A program made the translations under genes and the position numbers. DNA of 64,000 nt, from NCBI GenBank assembly GCA_017442805.1, contig JAFRZA010000014.1, positions 1-64,000 of the forward strand, written 5' to 3'. Source of the stretch: Erysipelotrichaceae bacterium (GTDB taxonomy: Bacteria > Bacillota_I > Bacilli_A > Erysipelotrichales > Erysipelotrichaceae). Below are positions 27,969-36,589 of this stretch, piece after piece. Every line of letters begins with the position of its first letter. Within the stretch, counting starts at the first letter, position 1. Under the pieces are notes generated by a model. The model was not told the origin of the DNA, did no database searches, and saw only the letters and a program-made list of their open reading frames with translations.

Positions 27969-27997
27969 ATTATAACGGTATACCGTGATATTTTCAA
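27969..27997 (-). promoter_or_regulatory. promoter with palindromic operator for the HTH module
   Basis: Minus strand TTGAAA (27992-27997), 17-bp spacer, TATAAT (27969-27974). The spacer holds a perfect 12-bp palindrome ACGGTATACCGT (27975-27986) touching the -10, so bound repressor would block the polymerase. Confidence 0.8.
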
Positions 27998-28016
27998 CGA
28001 CTAACCTTTCTTTTTT

Positions 28017-28029
28017 CAAGCAATGCTTG
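28017..28029. repeat. inverted repeat CAAGCA-A-TGCTTG
   Basis: Perfect 6-bp arms around one base, in the gap between the HTH module and hutH. It has no T tail in the right place for a terminator and could be a regulator site for the hut operon. TTGCCC followed 16 bp later by TATTTT (28027 onward) is a possible weak hut promoter overlapping it. Confidence 0.4.
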
Positions 28030-28112
28030 CCCATATGTAACATAATTGTATTTTCACTAATGACAATACATAAGAGGAGATGAAAATCAGTCTGTTTTGA
28101 CTTACAATATAG

Positions 28113-28122
28113 TTGTATACAA
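28113..28122 (+). promoter_or_regulatory. palindrome TTGTATACAA before hutH
   Basis: A 10-bp perfect palindrome 17 bp before the hutH start, partly doubled by an upstream ACAATATAG half. GntR/HutC-type repressors bind sites with a GTATAC-like core, so this is a reasonable operator candidate. A TTGACT lies at 28097-28102 but no well-spaced -10 follows. No regulator gene is adjacent on the hut side. Confidence 0.4.
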
Positions 28123-28139
28123 ATGAAGAGAGAATGATA

Positions 28140-29702
28140 ATGAAGACTGCAGAATCAATAAAGAAAGTAGTACTGACGGGCCATGACCTGACCTTGTCGC
28201 AGCTGGTAGCGGTAGCCCGTTTTTATTGTGAGGTTTCGATAGACGAAGCCTCCATGGAGAAGATCCGGGAGTGCCGTCAGCGGGTGGACCGGATAACCGA
28301 AGACAATCAGGTTGCCTACGGCATCACCACCGGCTTCGGCGGTCTGTCCAAGGTCAAGGTTTCAACGGAAATGTCCAGGCAGCTTTCCAACAACCTGGTG
28401 CTCTCCCACAGCGTCGCTACCGGCGAGCCGTACCGTGAAGAACAGGTCAGAGGAATGATGTTACTGCTGATAAACGCTTTCTGTCACGGCGTCAGCGGCT
28501 TAAGACCGCTGGTCGCGGAAACCTATGTGCAGATGCTCAACCGCAACATCGTTCCCGTCGTGCCTCAGAAGGGCTCGCTGGGAGCCAGCGGTGACCTTGC
28601 TCCGTTAAGCCACATCGCTCTGGTCGTTCTGGGAAAAGGCGAGGCTTTCTATAAAGGGGAAAGAATGCCGGGAGCCAAAGCCATGCGGCTGGCCGGCATT
28701 GAACCGGTTGATACCCTTTTCTCCAAGGAAGCTCTGGCCATCACCAACGGAACCTACGCGATGACTTCCGTCGGTGCCCTGAACCTTTATGACGCTCTGG
28801 ATCTGATCGCCATGGCCGATGTGACCGCGGCGCTGTCGCTTTCCGCCCTGACCGGTCAGCTTGATGCCTTTGATCCCCGGATCCATCAGGAAAGAGGCCA
28901 GAAAGGCCAGCAGAAGACGGCGGAGAACATCCGCATCCTGACCGAAGAAAACCAGATGCTGAAGGACAGCCAGGGTTTAAGAGTTCAGGATTCCTATTCC
29001 CTAAGATGCATTCCCCAGGTTCACGGGGCCATCCGGGACGCCCTGGCCTATGTCCGGGAAAAGACTGACATCGAACTTAACGCCGTTACCGACAACCCGC
29101 TCATCTTTGAAGACGGCGACGTCGTTTCCGGCGGCAACTTCCATGGCGAACCCATGGCGCTGGCCTATGATTTCCTGGGCATTGCCTTAAGCGAGATCGC
29201 GTCCATTTCGGAAAGAAGAATCGAGAAGATGGTCAATTCTGCCATCTCCAATGGTCTGACCTGCTTTCTGACCACCGATCCTGGCATCAACAGCGGCTTC
29301 ATGATCGTGCAGTATTCCGCCGCCAGCATGGTCTCCGAAAACAAGGTGCTGGCCCATCCGGCTTCCGTGGACTCCATTCCCAGCAGCGCCAATCAGGAAG
29401 ACTTCGTCTCCATGGGTACCACGGCAGCCCGCAAAAGCGGCTGGATCCTGGAAAACAGCACCTCGGTGCTGGCCTATGAACTGCTCACCGCCTGCCAGGC
29501 CATCGACATCAGAAGACGCCTCGGTCAGGTTTCTCCGCAGCTCTCGCCGGTACTGGAAGGCGTCTACCGCCTGGTAAGAGAAGACATTGACTTCATGGAA
29601 ACAGACCGGGAAATACGAATTGACATCGCCAAGATCGAAAAGCTGATCCGCAGCGGAAAGATACTGGAAACAGTCAGGAAATACATGCCTGACTTTGAAT
29701 AA
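28140..29702 (+). CDS. hutH: histidine ammonia-lyase
   Basis: 520 aa. It removes ammonia from L-histidine to give urocanate. The MIO prosthetic group forms from Ala-Ser-Gly in GSLGASGDLAPLSH (about 142-155). The active-site YGITTGFGGLS (about 53-63) and the FHGEPMA motif are intact. The start is MKTAES, with AAGAGAG 7 bp upstream; longer frames begin at TTG inside the operator. First gene of a five-step operon. Confidence 0.97.
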   Translation: MKTAESIKKVVLTGHDLTLSQLVAVARFYCEVSIDEASMEKIRECRQRVDRITEDNQVAYGITTGFGGLSKVKVSTEMSRQLSNNLVLSHSVATGEPYREEQVRGMMLLLINAFCHGVSGLRPLVAETYVQMLNRNIVPVVPQKGSLGASGDLAPLSHIALVVLGKGEAFYKGERMPGAKAMRLAGIEPVDTLFSKEALAITNGTYAMTSVGALNLYDALDLIAMADVTAALSLSALTGQLDAFDPRIHQERGQKGQQKTAENIRILTEENQMLKDSQGLRVQDSYSLRCIPQVHGAIRDALAYVREKTDIELNAVTDNPLIFEDGDVVSGGNFHGEPMALAYDFLGIALSEIASISERRIEKMVNSAISNGLTCFLTTDPGINSGFMIVQYSAASMVSENKVLAHPASVDSIPSSANQEDFVSMGTTAARKSGWILENSTSVLAYELLTACQAIDIRRRLGQVSPQLSPVLEGVYRLVREDIDFMETDREIRIDIAKIEKLIRSGKILETVRKYMPDFE

Positions 29703-29716
29703 TCGGAGGAAAGAAA

Positions 29717-31738
29717 ATGGAACTGAATTACCAAGACGCCATGATCATCAGACTGGATGAAGAACTGCCGGAATATCCGGATATCCTGCCGGGTATCCGC
29801 CGGGCTCCCAAGCGCGAATCGGAACTGTCGGAAAGCGACATGAAGCTCGCCATCACTAACGCCCTGCGCTACATTCATCCCAAGCACCATAAGCAGATGG
29901 CCAGAGAATTTGCCGAAGAACTGAAGACCAGAGGCCGCATCTACGGATACCGCTTCCGCCCGGCCGGCCAGATCATCGGCAAGCCGATCGATGAGTACAA
30001 GGGCAACTGCATCGAAGGCAAGGCCATTCAGGTCATGATCGACAACAACCTGGACTTTGAAACCGCCCTGTACCCTTACGAACTGGTTACCTACGGGGAG
30101 ACCGGACAGGTCTGCCAGAACTGGATGCAGTACCGGCTGATCAAGAAATATCTGGAACAGCTGACCGACCAGCAGACGCTGGTGGTCATGAGCGGCCATC
30201 CCCTCGGACTGTTCCATTCCCATAAGCTGGCCCCGCGGGTCATCATCACCAACGGCCTGATGGTCGGCAACTACGACACCCAGAAGGACTTCAACCGGGC
30301 CGCCGCCCTGGGCGTAGCCAACTACGGCCAGATGACCGCCGGCGGCTGGATGTACATCGGTCCTCAGGGCATCGTCCACGGCACCTTCAACACCCTGCTG
30401 AACGCCGGCCGGCTGAAGCTCGGCGTTCCCGAAGACGGCAACCTGGCCGGCAAGCTGTTCGTGTCCGCCGGTCTGGGCGGCATGAGCGGCGCTCAGGGCA
30501 AGGCGGCAGAAATCGCCGGCGCGGTGGCCATCATCGCCGAAGTCGACGAAAGCCGCATCGACACCCGCCTCAAGCAGGGCTGGGTAAGCGAGAAGACCGC
30601 CAGCCTTGACGAAGCGCTGGCTTCTGCCCGCAGACATCTGGAAAAGAAGGAACCCTGCGCCATTGCCTATCTCGGTAACGTCGTGGACCTTCTGGAATAT
30701 CTCTATGACAAGAACGTCCATGTCGATCTGATGAGCGACCAGACCAGCTGCCACGTTCCCTATGACGGCGGCTACTGCCCGGTGGAACTGACCTTCGGGC
30801 AGCGGACGAAAATGCTGGCGGAAGACCGCGATCAGTTCAAGGTCCTGGTCAACCGCAGCCTGCAGCGCCACTTCCGCATCATCCAGAAATTCCACGAGAG
30901 AGGAACCTACTTCTTTGACTACGGCAACAGCTTCCTGAAGGCCGTCTACGATTCCGGCATGAAGGAGATCTGCCGCAACGGTGAAAACGACCTGGACGGC
31001 TTCATTTTCCCGTCATATGTCGAAGACATTCTCGGACCGCAGCTGTTTGACTACGGCTACGGACCGTTCAGATGGTGCTGTCTGAGCCGCAAACCGGAAG
31101 ATCTGGCCAAGACCGACGCGGCCGCGGCCGAATACATCATCAGTCACAACAGAAGATATCAGGACTACGATAACTACGTCTGGGTAAGAGACGCCGGCAA
31201 GAACAAGATGGTCGTCGGCACCCAGTGCCGCATCCTCTATCAGGATGCCATCGGCCGTCTTAACATTTCCCTGAAATTCAACGAAATGGTCCGCAACGGT
31301 GAGATCGGTCCGGTCATCCTGGGCCGTGACCATCATGACACCGGCGGAACCGACTCTCCGTTCAGGGAAACTTCCAACATCAAGGACGGCTCGAACATCA
31401 TGGCCGACATGGCCGTACAGTGCTACGCCGGCAATGCAGCCCGCGGCATGAGCTACATCGCCCTGCATAACGGCGGCGGTGTCGGCATCGGCAAGGCCGT
31501 CAATGGCGGCTTCGGCATGGTGCTTGATGGCAGTGAACGGGTCGACGAGATCCTGAAGATGAGCATGCCATGGGATACCATGGTCGGCGTCGCCCGCCGC
31601 AGCTGGGCCCGCAATGAAAACGCCATGAGCGTCGCCGCGGAGTACAACCGCGACAATCAGGGCGCTGACCACATCACCCTTCCCTACCTCGCTGATGCTA
31701 AGCTGGTTGAGGAAGCCCTGCAGGAAGCCGCGGAATAA
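29717..31738 (+). CDS. hutU: urocanate hydratase (long form)
   Basis: 673 aa; it converts urocanate to imidazolonepropionate using tightly bound NAD. The common bacterial HutU is about 555 aa, whereas this length matches the long form first known from animals. N-terminal part: LPGIRRAPKRE; core: GETGQVCQNWMQYRLI, VMSGHPLGLFHSH, YGQMTAGGWMYIGPQGIVHGT, and HNGGGVGIGKAVNGGFGMVLDGS near the C-terminus. GGAGG lies 8 bp upstream, and its stop overlaps the hutI start (TAATG). Confidence 0.95.
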   Translation: MELNYQDAMIIRLDEELPEYPDILPGIRRAPKRESELSESDMKLAITNALRYIHPKHHKQMAREFAEELKTRGRIYGYRFRPAGQIIGKPIDEYKGNCIEGKAIQVMIDNNLDFETALYPYELVTYGETGQVCQNWMQYRLIKKYLEQLTDQQTLVVMSGHPLGLFHSHKLAPRVIITNGLMVGNYDTQKDFNRAAALGVANYGQMTAGGWMYIGPQGIVHGTFNTLLNAGRLKLGVPEDGNLAGKLFVSAGLGGMSGAQGKAAEIAGAVAIIAEVDESRIDTRLKQGWVSEKTASLDEALASARRHLEKKEPCAIAYLGNVVDLLEYLYDKNVHVDLMSDQTSCHVPYDGGYCPVELTFGQRTKMLAEDRDQFKVLVNRSLQRHFRIIQKFHERGTYFFDYGNSFLKAVYDSGMKEICRNGENDLDGFIFPSYVEDILGPQLFDYGYGPFRWCCLSRKPEDLAKTDAAAAEYIISHNRRYQDYDNYVWVRDAGKNKMVVGTQCRILYQDAIGRLNISLKFNEMVRNGEIGPVILGRDHHDTGGTDSPFRETSNIKDGSNIMADMAVQCYAGNAARGMSYIALHNGGGVGIGKAVNGGFGMVLDGSERVDEILKMSMPWDTMVGVARRSWARNENAMSVAAEYNRDNQGADHITLPYLADAKLVEEALQEAAE

Positions 31739-32985
31739 TGAAAACGCTGATCAGAAACATCGGAACCCTGGTCACTCCGCAGGGAAAAGAAGCCCTGAGG
31801 GGAGAACATCAGGGTGACGTCAGAGTCATTCATGACGCCTGGCTCCTGGCTGAAGACGGCATCATCACCAAAATCGGTGAAGGAGCCTGTCCATGTGAAG
31901 CCGAGCAGATAATCGATGCTCAGGGAAAGCTGGTGACTCCGGGACTGGTAGACAGCCACAGCCACCTGATCTTCGGAGGCTGGCGCAATAACGAGATGGA
32001 ACAGAAACTCAAGGGCGTTCCCTATCTGGAAATCCTGGCTTCCGGCGGCGGCATTCATTCCACCGTCCGGGCTACCCGCAGCGCCTCTTCAGAAGAACTG
32101 GCCCAAAAGGGCCGGGAAGCTCTTAATGAAATGCTGAACTATGGTACGACGACCTGCGAAATCAAGAGCGGCTACGGACTGAATACGGAAACCGAGATCC
32201 GCCAGCTGGAAGTCATCCGGCAGCTTAACGATACTCATCCCATGGATCTGGTCGCCACCTTCTTAGGCGCCCATGCCCTGCCAAAGGAATATGCCTGTGA
32301 CCGGGAAGGCTACATCGACCTTCTCTGTCAGAGAATGATACCGGAAGTAGCGGATCGCAAACTAGCGGAATTCTGCGATGTCTTCTGCGAAGAAGGCGTT
32401 TTCACCGCTGAAGAAAGCCGCAAGATCCTATTGACCGGACAGCAATACGGCCTCAAGTCAAAGATCCACGCCGATGAACTTTATCCGATCGGCGGTTCAC
32501 AACTGGCCGGACAGCTCGGCGCTGTCAGCGCCGAGCATCTGATCGTCTGCACAGACGAAGGCATCGACGCCTTAAGCAGAGGCGGGGTAATTGCCTGCCT
32601 GTTACCGGCAACCAGCCACTATCTCAACGCCGGCTATGCGCCGGCCAGAAAGATGGTGGAAAAAGGCGTTGCCGTTGCTCTGGCTACCGATTACAATCCG
32701 GGAACCTGCCCCTGTCTGAATCTGCAGCTGGTCATGACGCTGGGCTGCCTGAAATACAAGTTGACACCTGAAGAGGTGCTGACCGCGGTAACGCTCAACG
32801 CTGCCGCCGCCATCAACAGAGCGGATGTCATCGGTAGCCTTGAGGAAGGCAAGCAGGCGGACCTGGTGATCTGGAACGCCGAAGAGCTGAGTTATGTCTG
32901 TTACCGCCTCGGCAGCAATCTCGTCACCACCGTCATCAAGAAAGGACAAATCGTCAAAGGAGGACCCGATGAGAAAGCTTGTTGA
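31738..32985 (+). CDS. hutI: imidazolonepropionase
   Basis: 415 aa. It opens imidazolonepropionate to formiminoglutamate. Amidohydrolase metal motif HSHLIFGG (HxH near 79-81), KSGYG (substrate site), FLGAHALP, KIHADEL (His), and the catalytic Asp in ALATDYNPGTCP. It overlaps hutU by one base and ftcD by 17 bp, which points to translational coupling. Confidence 0.96.
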   Translation: MKTLIRNIGTLVTPQGKEALRGEHQGDVRVIHDAWLLAEDGIITKIGEGACPCEAEQIIDAQGKLVTPGLVDSHSHLIFGGWRNNEMEQKLKGVPYLEILASGGGIHSTVRATRSASSEELAQKGREALNEMLNYGTTTCEIKSGYGLNTETEIRQLEVIRQLNDTHPMDLVATFLGAHALPKEYACDREGYIDLLCQRMIPEVADRKLAEFCDVFCEEGVFTAEESRKILLTGQQYGLKSKIHADELYPIGGSQLAGQLGAVSAEHLIVCTDEGIDALSRGGVIACLLPATSHYLNAGYAPARKMVEKGVAVALATDYNPGTCPCLNLQLVMTLGCLKYKLTPEEVLTAVTLNAAAAINRADVIGSLEEGKQADLVIWNAEELSYVCYRLGSNLVTTVIKKGQIVKGGPDEKAC

Positions 32986-33874
32986 ATTCATTCCCAACTT
33001 CAGTGTCTCAAGTCAGAAGGACGAAGAGACCTTTAACCGGTTGGTTGAAGTCGCTCAGAGCGTTCCGGGCTGTACGCTTTTGGACGCCCAGAGCGACGGC
33101 AGTCATAACCGCAGCGTCTTTACGATGACCGGTTCACCCCAAGCCATTGAGGAGGTGGCCTTCCGGCTCTGTAAGAAGGCGGCGGAAACCATCGATCTCA
33201 GGAAGCATCAGGGTGCTCATCCCCGCATGGGCGCCACCGATGTCATGCCATTCGTCCCGACGCAGGATGTTTCGCTGGAAGAATGCATCGCCCTTTCCAA
33301 AAGGGTCGCGGAAAGGATCTGGAACGAACTTAAGATACCGTGCTTCCTGTATGAAGATTCCTGCAGCAGCGAGGAAAGAAGAAACCTGGCAACGATCCGC
33401 AGGGGCGAATTTGAGGGCATGGCGGAAAAGCTGTTATTGCCTGAATGGCAGCCCGACTACGGAGACAGAAAGCCGCATCCCACTGCCGGCGTAACCGCCG
33501 TGGGTGCCCGTATGCCGCTGGTTGCCTTCAACGTTAATTTGGACAGCGATGACCTGGAGATTGCCAAGACGATTGCCAAAACCATCAGGGGATCTTCCGG
33601 AGGCTTCAAGTACTGCAAGGCCATGGGCGTAAGGATCGAAGAGACCGGAAAGGTCCAGGTCAGCATGAACATGGTCAATTATGAGAAAACCGCGCTTTAC
33701 GAAACCTTTGATGCGATAAAGAAACTGGCCGGTGAAGCCGGCATCAGCATCACCGGCAGCGAGATCGTCGGCCTGACGCCGGCCAAGGCGCTGATCGACG
33801 TCGCTGCTCACTACCTGAAGCTGGAAGGCTTTGACTGTTACAAGCAGGTCATGGAATATCATCTGGGGGAATAA
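32969..33874 (+). CDS. ftcD: glutamate formimidoyltransferase
   Basis: 301 aa, the length of the stand-alone transferase domain. It moves the formimino group from formiminoglutamate to tetrahydrofolate, releasing glutamate. It opens MRKLVEFIPNFSVS (family: L.E.VPNFSEG), with HQGAHPRMGATDVMPFVP (catalytic His region, about 77-94) and KPHPTAGVTAVGAR. Start chosen at MRKLVEF because AAAGGAGG lies just upstream inside hutI; the longer open frame lies wholly within hutI. Confidence 0.95.
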   Translation: MRKLVEFIPNFSVSSQKDEETFNRLVEVAQSVPGCTLLDAQSDGSHNRSVFTMTGSPQAIEEVAFRLCKKAAETIDLRKHQGAHPRMGATDVMPFVPTQDVSLEECIALSKRVAERIWNELKIPCFLYEDSCSSEERRNLATIRRGEFEGMAEKLLLPEWQPDYGDRKPHPTAGVTAVGARMPLVAFNVNLDSDDLEIAKTIAKTIRGSSGGFKYCKAMGVRIEETGKVQVSMNMVNYEKTALYETFDAIKKLAGEAGISITGSEIVGLTPAKALIDVAAHYLKLEGFDCYKQVMEYHLGE

Positions 33875-33880
33875 AAGAAT

Positions 33881-34510
33881 ATGGAACTTGTAGAACTTAA
33901 GGTAAGAGAATTCATGGATGAACTGGCATCTTCATCACCGGCACCGGGCGGCGGATCCGTCGCGGCGGTGGAAGCCGGCTATGGCGCTTCGCTATTGGCC
34001 ATGGTGTGCAATCTGACGCTGGGGCGCAGGAAATACGCCGATTACCAGAAACTGGCAGAGGAAACGGAAAAGCAGGCTCAGGAAATGAAGGAAGATCTGC
34101 TCAGACTGGTCGATGAAGACACGGCCGCCTACAATCTGGTCGCCGCTGCCTATAAGCTGCCCAAGGAAAGCGAAGAGGAAAAACAATACCGCCACGATCA
34201 GATCCAGGCCGGCCTGCGGGAAAGCTGCCAGCCGCCTCTAAAGGTGATCATGCTGGCTCAGCAGTGTCTGACCCTCCTGAATGAAGTCTGGAGTAATCTG
34301 AATAAGTCCTGCGCCAGTGACCTTTACGTCGCTGCCCTTTCCCTGAAAGCCGGTCTGAACGGAGCTTATGCCAACGTGCTGATCAACCTGGCCGGCCTGG
34401 AAGATGAAAAATATGTTGCCGAAACCAAGGCCACGCTGAAGGAAAAAGTCGGCGAATACAACGCTCTGGCTGACCGTCTGTTGGAAGATTTGTCTGCCGG
34501 ATTGGAATGA
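33881..34510 (+). CDS. fchA: formimidoyl-tetrahydrofolate cyclodeaminase
   Basis: 209 aa, a helical protein of the FTCD-C family. It turns 5-formimino-THF into 5,10-methenyl-THF and ammonia. Family features: FMDELASSSPAPGGGSVAAVEAGYGASLL (about 10-38), VDEDTAAYNLV (about 73-83) and LKAGLNGAYANVLINL (about 153-168). With ftcD it makes the two halves of the bifunctional animal enzyme as separate proteins. Only 6 bp separate it from ftcD. Confidence 0.95.
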   Translation: MELVELKVREFMDELASSSPAPGGGSVAAVEAGYGASLLAMVCNLTLGRRKYADYQKLAEETEKQAQEMKEDLLRLVDEDTAAYNLVAAAYKLPKESEEEKQYRHDQIQAGLRESCQPPLKVIMLAQQCLTLLNEVWSNLNKSCASDLYVAALSLKAGLNGAYANVLINLAGLEDEKYVAETKATLKEKVGEYNALADRLLEDLSAGLE

Positions 34511-34541
34511 GATAATATAAGATAAATGAGGAGGTGAACTC

Positions 34542-34796
34542 ATGTTACCGAGAAGAAGAAAAGGAAATGTCAGATATAACCCGCGCTACGAAAGAAAGAA
34601 CGTCACCGATGACGTTCCCAGATCTCTGAAGCGCAAGCCGAGAGCCTATACCATGGTCTCTCCCGAAGCCCGTAAGCAAGACGAGAAAAAGACGCAGGAA
34701 ACCGAAAACAAGCTCTATTGCCCATCCTGCGGAGCGGAGATCAAGAAGAGCCAGAAATACTGCCCGGCCTGTGGCAGGGTTATCGAAGAAGACTAA
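34542..34796 (+). CDS. small basic zinc-ribbon protein
   Basis: 84 aa. A very basic N-terminal half (MLPRRRKGNVRYNPRYERKN...SLKRKPRAY) is followed by a C-terminal zinc ribbon, CPSCGAEIKKSQKYCPACGR (two CxxC, about 59-78). Such zinc-ribbon proteins are common and have no set function; nucleic-acid or protein binding is likely from charge. GAGGAGGTG is a strong ribosome site. It is last in the hut operon or has its own promoter (a TAATATAAG stretch lies 20 bp upstream). Confidence 0.7.
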   Translation: MLPRRRKGNVRYNPRYERKNVTDDVPRSLKRKPRAYTMVSPEARKQDEKKTQETENKLYCPSCGAEIKKSQKYCPACGRVIEED

Positions 34797-34821
34797 TGAC
34801 GGTTATCCGTCATTTTTCTTT
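34795..34821 (+). terminator. hut operon terminator
   Basis: 8-bp stem AATGACGG/CCGTCATT with a TTAT loop followed by TTTCTTTT. It overlaps the stop codon of the zinc-ribbon gene and lies between convergent genes. Confidence 0.85.
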
Positions 34822-35493
34822 TCAGAACACTTCCATCTGCTGCGCCAGAGAGCGAAGATACTCAGCCTTGATGATTCGGTAATTCCGTTTCTGTTTTTCC
34901 AGTGTCCCCTGACTGACCAGATCGTTCATGACCTTTTCAAGATGCCGGTAGGAAACGCCCAGACTCTCAGCGATGACAGTCTTTTTTATCTGCATTCCCT
35001 CCGGCGTGCTGTTTGTCAGGATGAACTGCGCCAGACGGTTGATCAGCGGAAAGGAGACATAATGAGCCAGCCTGATGGCGTGTGTTCTTTCCTTGTCGAC
35101 AAGATCAGAACAGAGCTGATACAGAAAGTCAGGACTGTTGAGCAGGCTGTCTCTGGCCTTGTCAACCGGCAGGGCCAAAAGCAGGACTTCCGTGATGCTT
35201 TCAACGCTGAAAGGAACATCCCGGTTGATCAGCTCGATCTCACCGATCAGGCAAGGAGCTTCCAGGCTGTTGATGATGACGGTCCGCCCGTTTTCCATGA
35301 CTGCAGAAACTTTGCAACGGCCAGAAAGCAGGTAATAGAGATAAGCGGATTTTTCGCCCTGCCTGATGATCTGTTCATTCTGTCTTAGTGATGCCAGCTG
35401 GAAATGCCGGTCCAGCTGAGCGGGAAAATAACGGCGTACTGACGCGCTGTTGAGATGTTTCCGCAGCAAATCATCATTATCAATGAATTTCAT
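34822..35493 (-). CDS. Crp/Fnr-family transcription regulator (YeiL-like)
   Basis: 223 aa. An N-terminal cyclic-nucleotide-binding-type beta barrel (IIRQGEKSAYLYYLLSGRCKV..., about 42-62, then SLEAPCLIGEIELI) joins a dimerisation helix and a C-terminal winged helix (IKKTVIAESLGVSYRHLEKVMNDLVSQGTLEK, about 168-199). The phosphate-binding RxS of cAMP receptors is not evident and there is no Fnr-type cysteine cluster, so the effector is unknown. It reads divergently from a nucleoside hydrolase; in E. coli the Crp/Fnr-type gene yeiL also adjoins the nucleoside hydrolase gene rihB, which supports a role in nucleoside use. Confidence 0.82.
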   Translation of the reverse strand: MKFIDNDDLLRKHLNSASVRRYFPAQLDRHFQLASLRQNEQIIRQGEKSAYLYYLLSGRCKVSAVMENGRTVIINSLEAPCLIGEIELINRDVPFSVESITEVLLLALPVDKARDSLLNSPDFLYQLCSDLVDKERTHAIRLAHYVSFPLINRLAQFILTNSTPEGMQIKKTVIAESLGVSYRHLEKVMNDLVSQGTLEKQKRNYRIIKAEYLRSLAQQMEVF

Positions 35494-35507
35494 GGTTTCC
35501 CTTCAAT

Positions 35508-35525
35508 ATAGGAGATATCTCCTAT
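35508..35525. promoter_or_regulatory. 18-bp palindromic operator, probable Crp/Fnr-type site
   Basis: ATAGGAGATATCTCCTAT is perfectly palindromic and lies in the 85-bp gap between the divergent regulator and hydrolase genes. Its centre is about 42 bp upstream of the predicted hydrolase start site, the class II activation distance for Crp/Fnr proteins. It falls just downstream of the regulator's own predicted start (TGGTACAAT on the minus strand), where binding would repress. Confidence 0.75.
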
Positions 35526-35546
35526 TTTTCCTTTATTGTACCATAT

Positions 35547-35552
35547 TATAAT
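35547..35552 (+). promoter_or_regulatory. -10 of the nucleoside hydrolase promoter
   Basis: TATAAT without a recognisable -35 (ATTTTT at the expected place), as is usual when an activator supplies the contact. AAGGAGA then precedes the ATG at 35579. Confidence 0.65.
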
Positions 35553-35578
35553 GAGGTCATAAACAAGGAGACAAGACA

Positions 35579-36508
35579 ATGGAAAGAATCAAGATGATAC
35601 TTGACTGTGATACTGGTCACGATGACGCCATCGCCCTGATGGTAGCGGCCAGACACCCGCAGATCGACCTGCTGGGGGTCACCGTCGTTGCCGGCAATCA
35701 GACCCTCGATAAGACTCTGCCCAACACCCTGCACGTCTGCCAGCATCTGGGACTGGATGTTCCCGTCTACGGCGGCATGGACCGCCCGATGGTCAGAGAC
35801 CAGGTAACCGCCGGTGACGTCCACGGGGAAAGCGGCCTGGACGGCCCGGTCTTTGAACCGCTCAGATATAAAGCCGAAGAAAAACACGCCGTCAGCTATC
35901 TGGTTGATACCCTGATGGCTTCCGATGGCGACATTACCCTGGTACCGGTCGGACCGCTGAGCAACATCGCGATGGCCATGCGCCTGGAACCGAGGATCAT
36001 TAACAAGATAAAGAGGATAGTCCTGATGGGCGGAGCCGTAGGCCTGGGAAATGTTACCCCGGCCGCTGAATTCAACACCTATGTTGACCCTGAGGCTGCC
36101 CATGTGGTCTTTACTTCCGGCGTACCGCTGGTGATGATGGGACTTAACCTCACCAACAACGTCCGCGCTGACATGGACATCATTGAAAGAATGGAAGCCA
36201 TCGGCAACAGAGCCGGCAAGCTGTTCGGCGACATCATGCGCTTCACCTTCCGCTCTCAGGCGGTCAACGGCCTTTCTTCCGGACCGGTACATGACGTAAC
36301 GGCGGTCACTTATCTCATCGCTCCGGAGATCTACGAAACCCAGGACATGTTCGTGGAAGTTGAACTCAACCATGGCCCCAGCTATGGCCAGACGGTCTGC
36401 GACATCAACAACCGCTTCCATAAGCAGGCCAATGTCACGGTAGGCCTGAGCTGTCAGCTGGAACCCTTCTGGAACATCGTTGAGGATACCCTGAGAAGAC
36501 ACATCTGA
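35579..36508 (+). CDS. inosine-uridine preferring nucleoside hydrolase
   Basis: 309 aa. Nucleoside N-glycosidase: the calcium-binding [12 protein letters not shown] (about 9-20), [34 protein letters not shown] (about 141-162) and GPVHDVTAV (about 238, catalytic-site Asp) are all family hallmarks. It splits purine or pyrimidine ribonucleosides into base and ribose; exact preference is unknown, though the position next to a YeiL-like regulator recalls RihB. A ribokinase-like gene 14 kb away could use the ribose. Confidence 0.92.
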   Translation: MERIKMILDCDTGHDDAIALMVAARHPQIDLLGVTVVAGNQTLDKTLPNTLHVCQHLGLDVPVYGGMDRPMVRDQVTAGDVHGESGLDGPVFEPLRYKAEEKHAVSYLVDTLMASDGDITLVPVGPLSNIAMAMRLEPRIINKIKRIVLMGGAVGLGNVTPAAEFNTYVDPEAAHVVFTSGVPLVMMGLNLTNNVRADMDIIERMEAIGNRAGKLFGDIMRFTFRSQAVNGLSSGPVHDVTAVTYLIAPEIYETQDMFVEVELNHGPSYGQTVCDINNRFHKQANVTVGLSCQLEPFWNIVEDTLRRHI

Positions 36509-36526
36509 TCACTGATCCACGCACGT

Positions 36527-36559
36527 AAAAAACAGCCTTCGTGAAGAAGGCTGTTTTCA
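36527..36559. terminator. bidirectional terminator between nucleoside hydrolase and gapA
   Basis: 12-bp stem AAAACAGCCTTC/GAAGGCTGTTTT with loop GTGAA; T runs on both strands serve the two convergent genes. Confidence 0.88.
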
Positions 36560-36589
36560 TTTGAGTACTATCGATACGTCAGTTAGCAA

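Noticed and set aside
29564-30895. 443-aa minus-strand open frame across hutH and hutU
   Set aside because: It is the complement of two well-supported hut genes. Long antisense frames are common in this GC-biased sequence, and it has no ribosome site or promoter.
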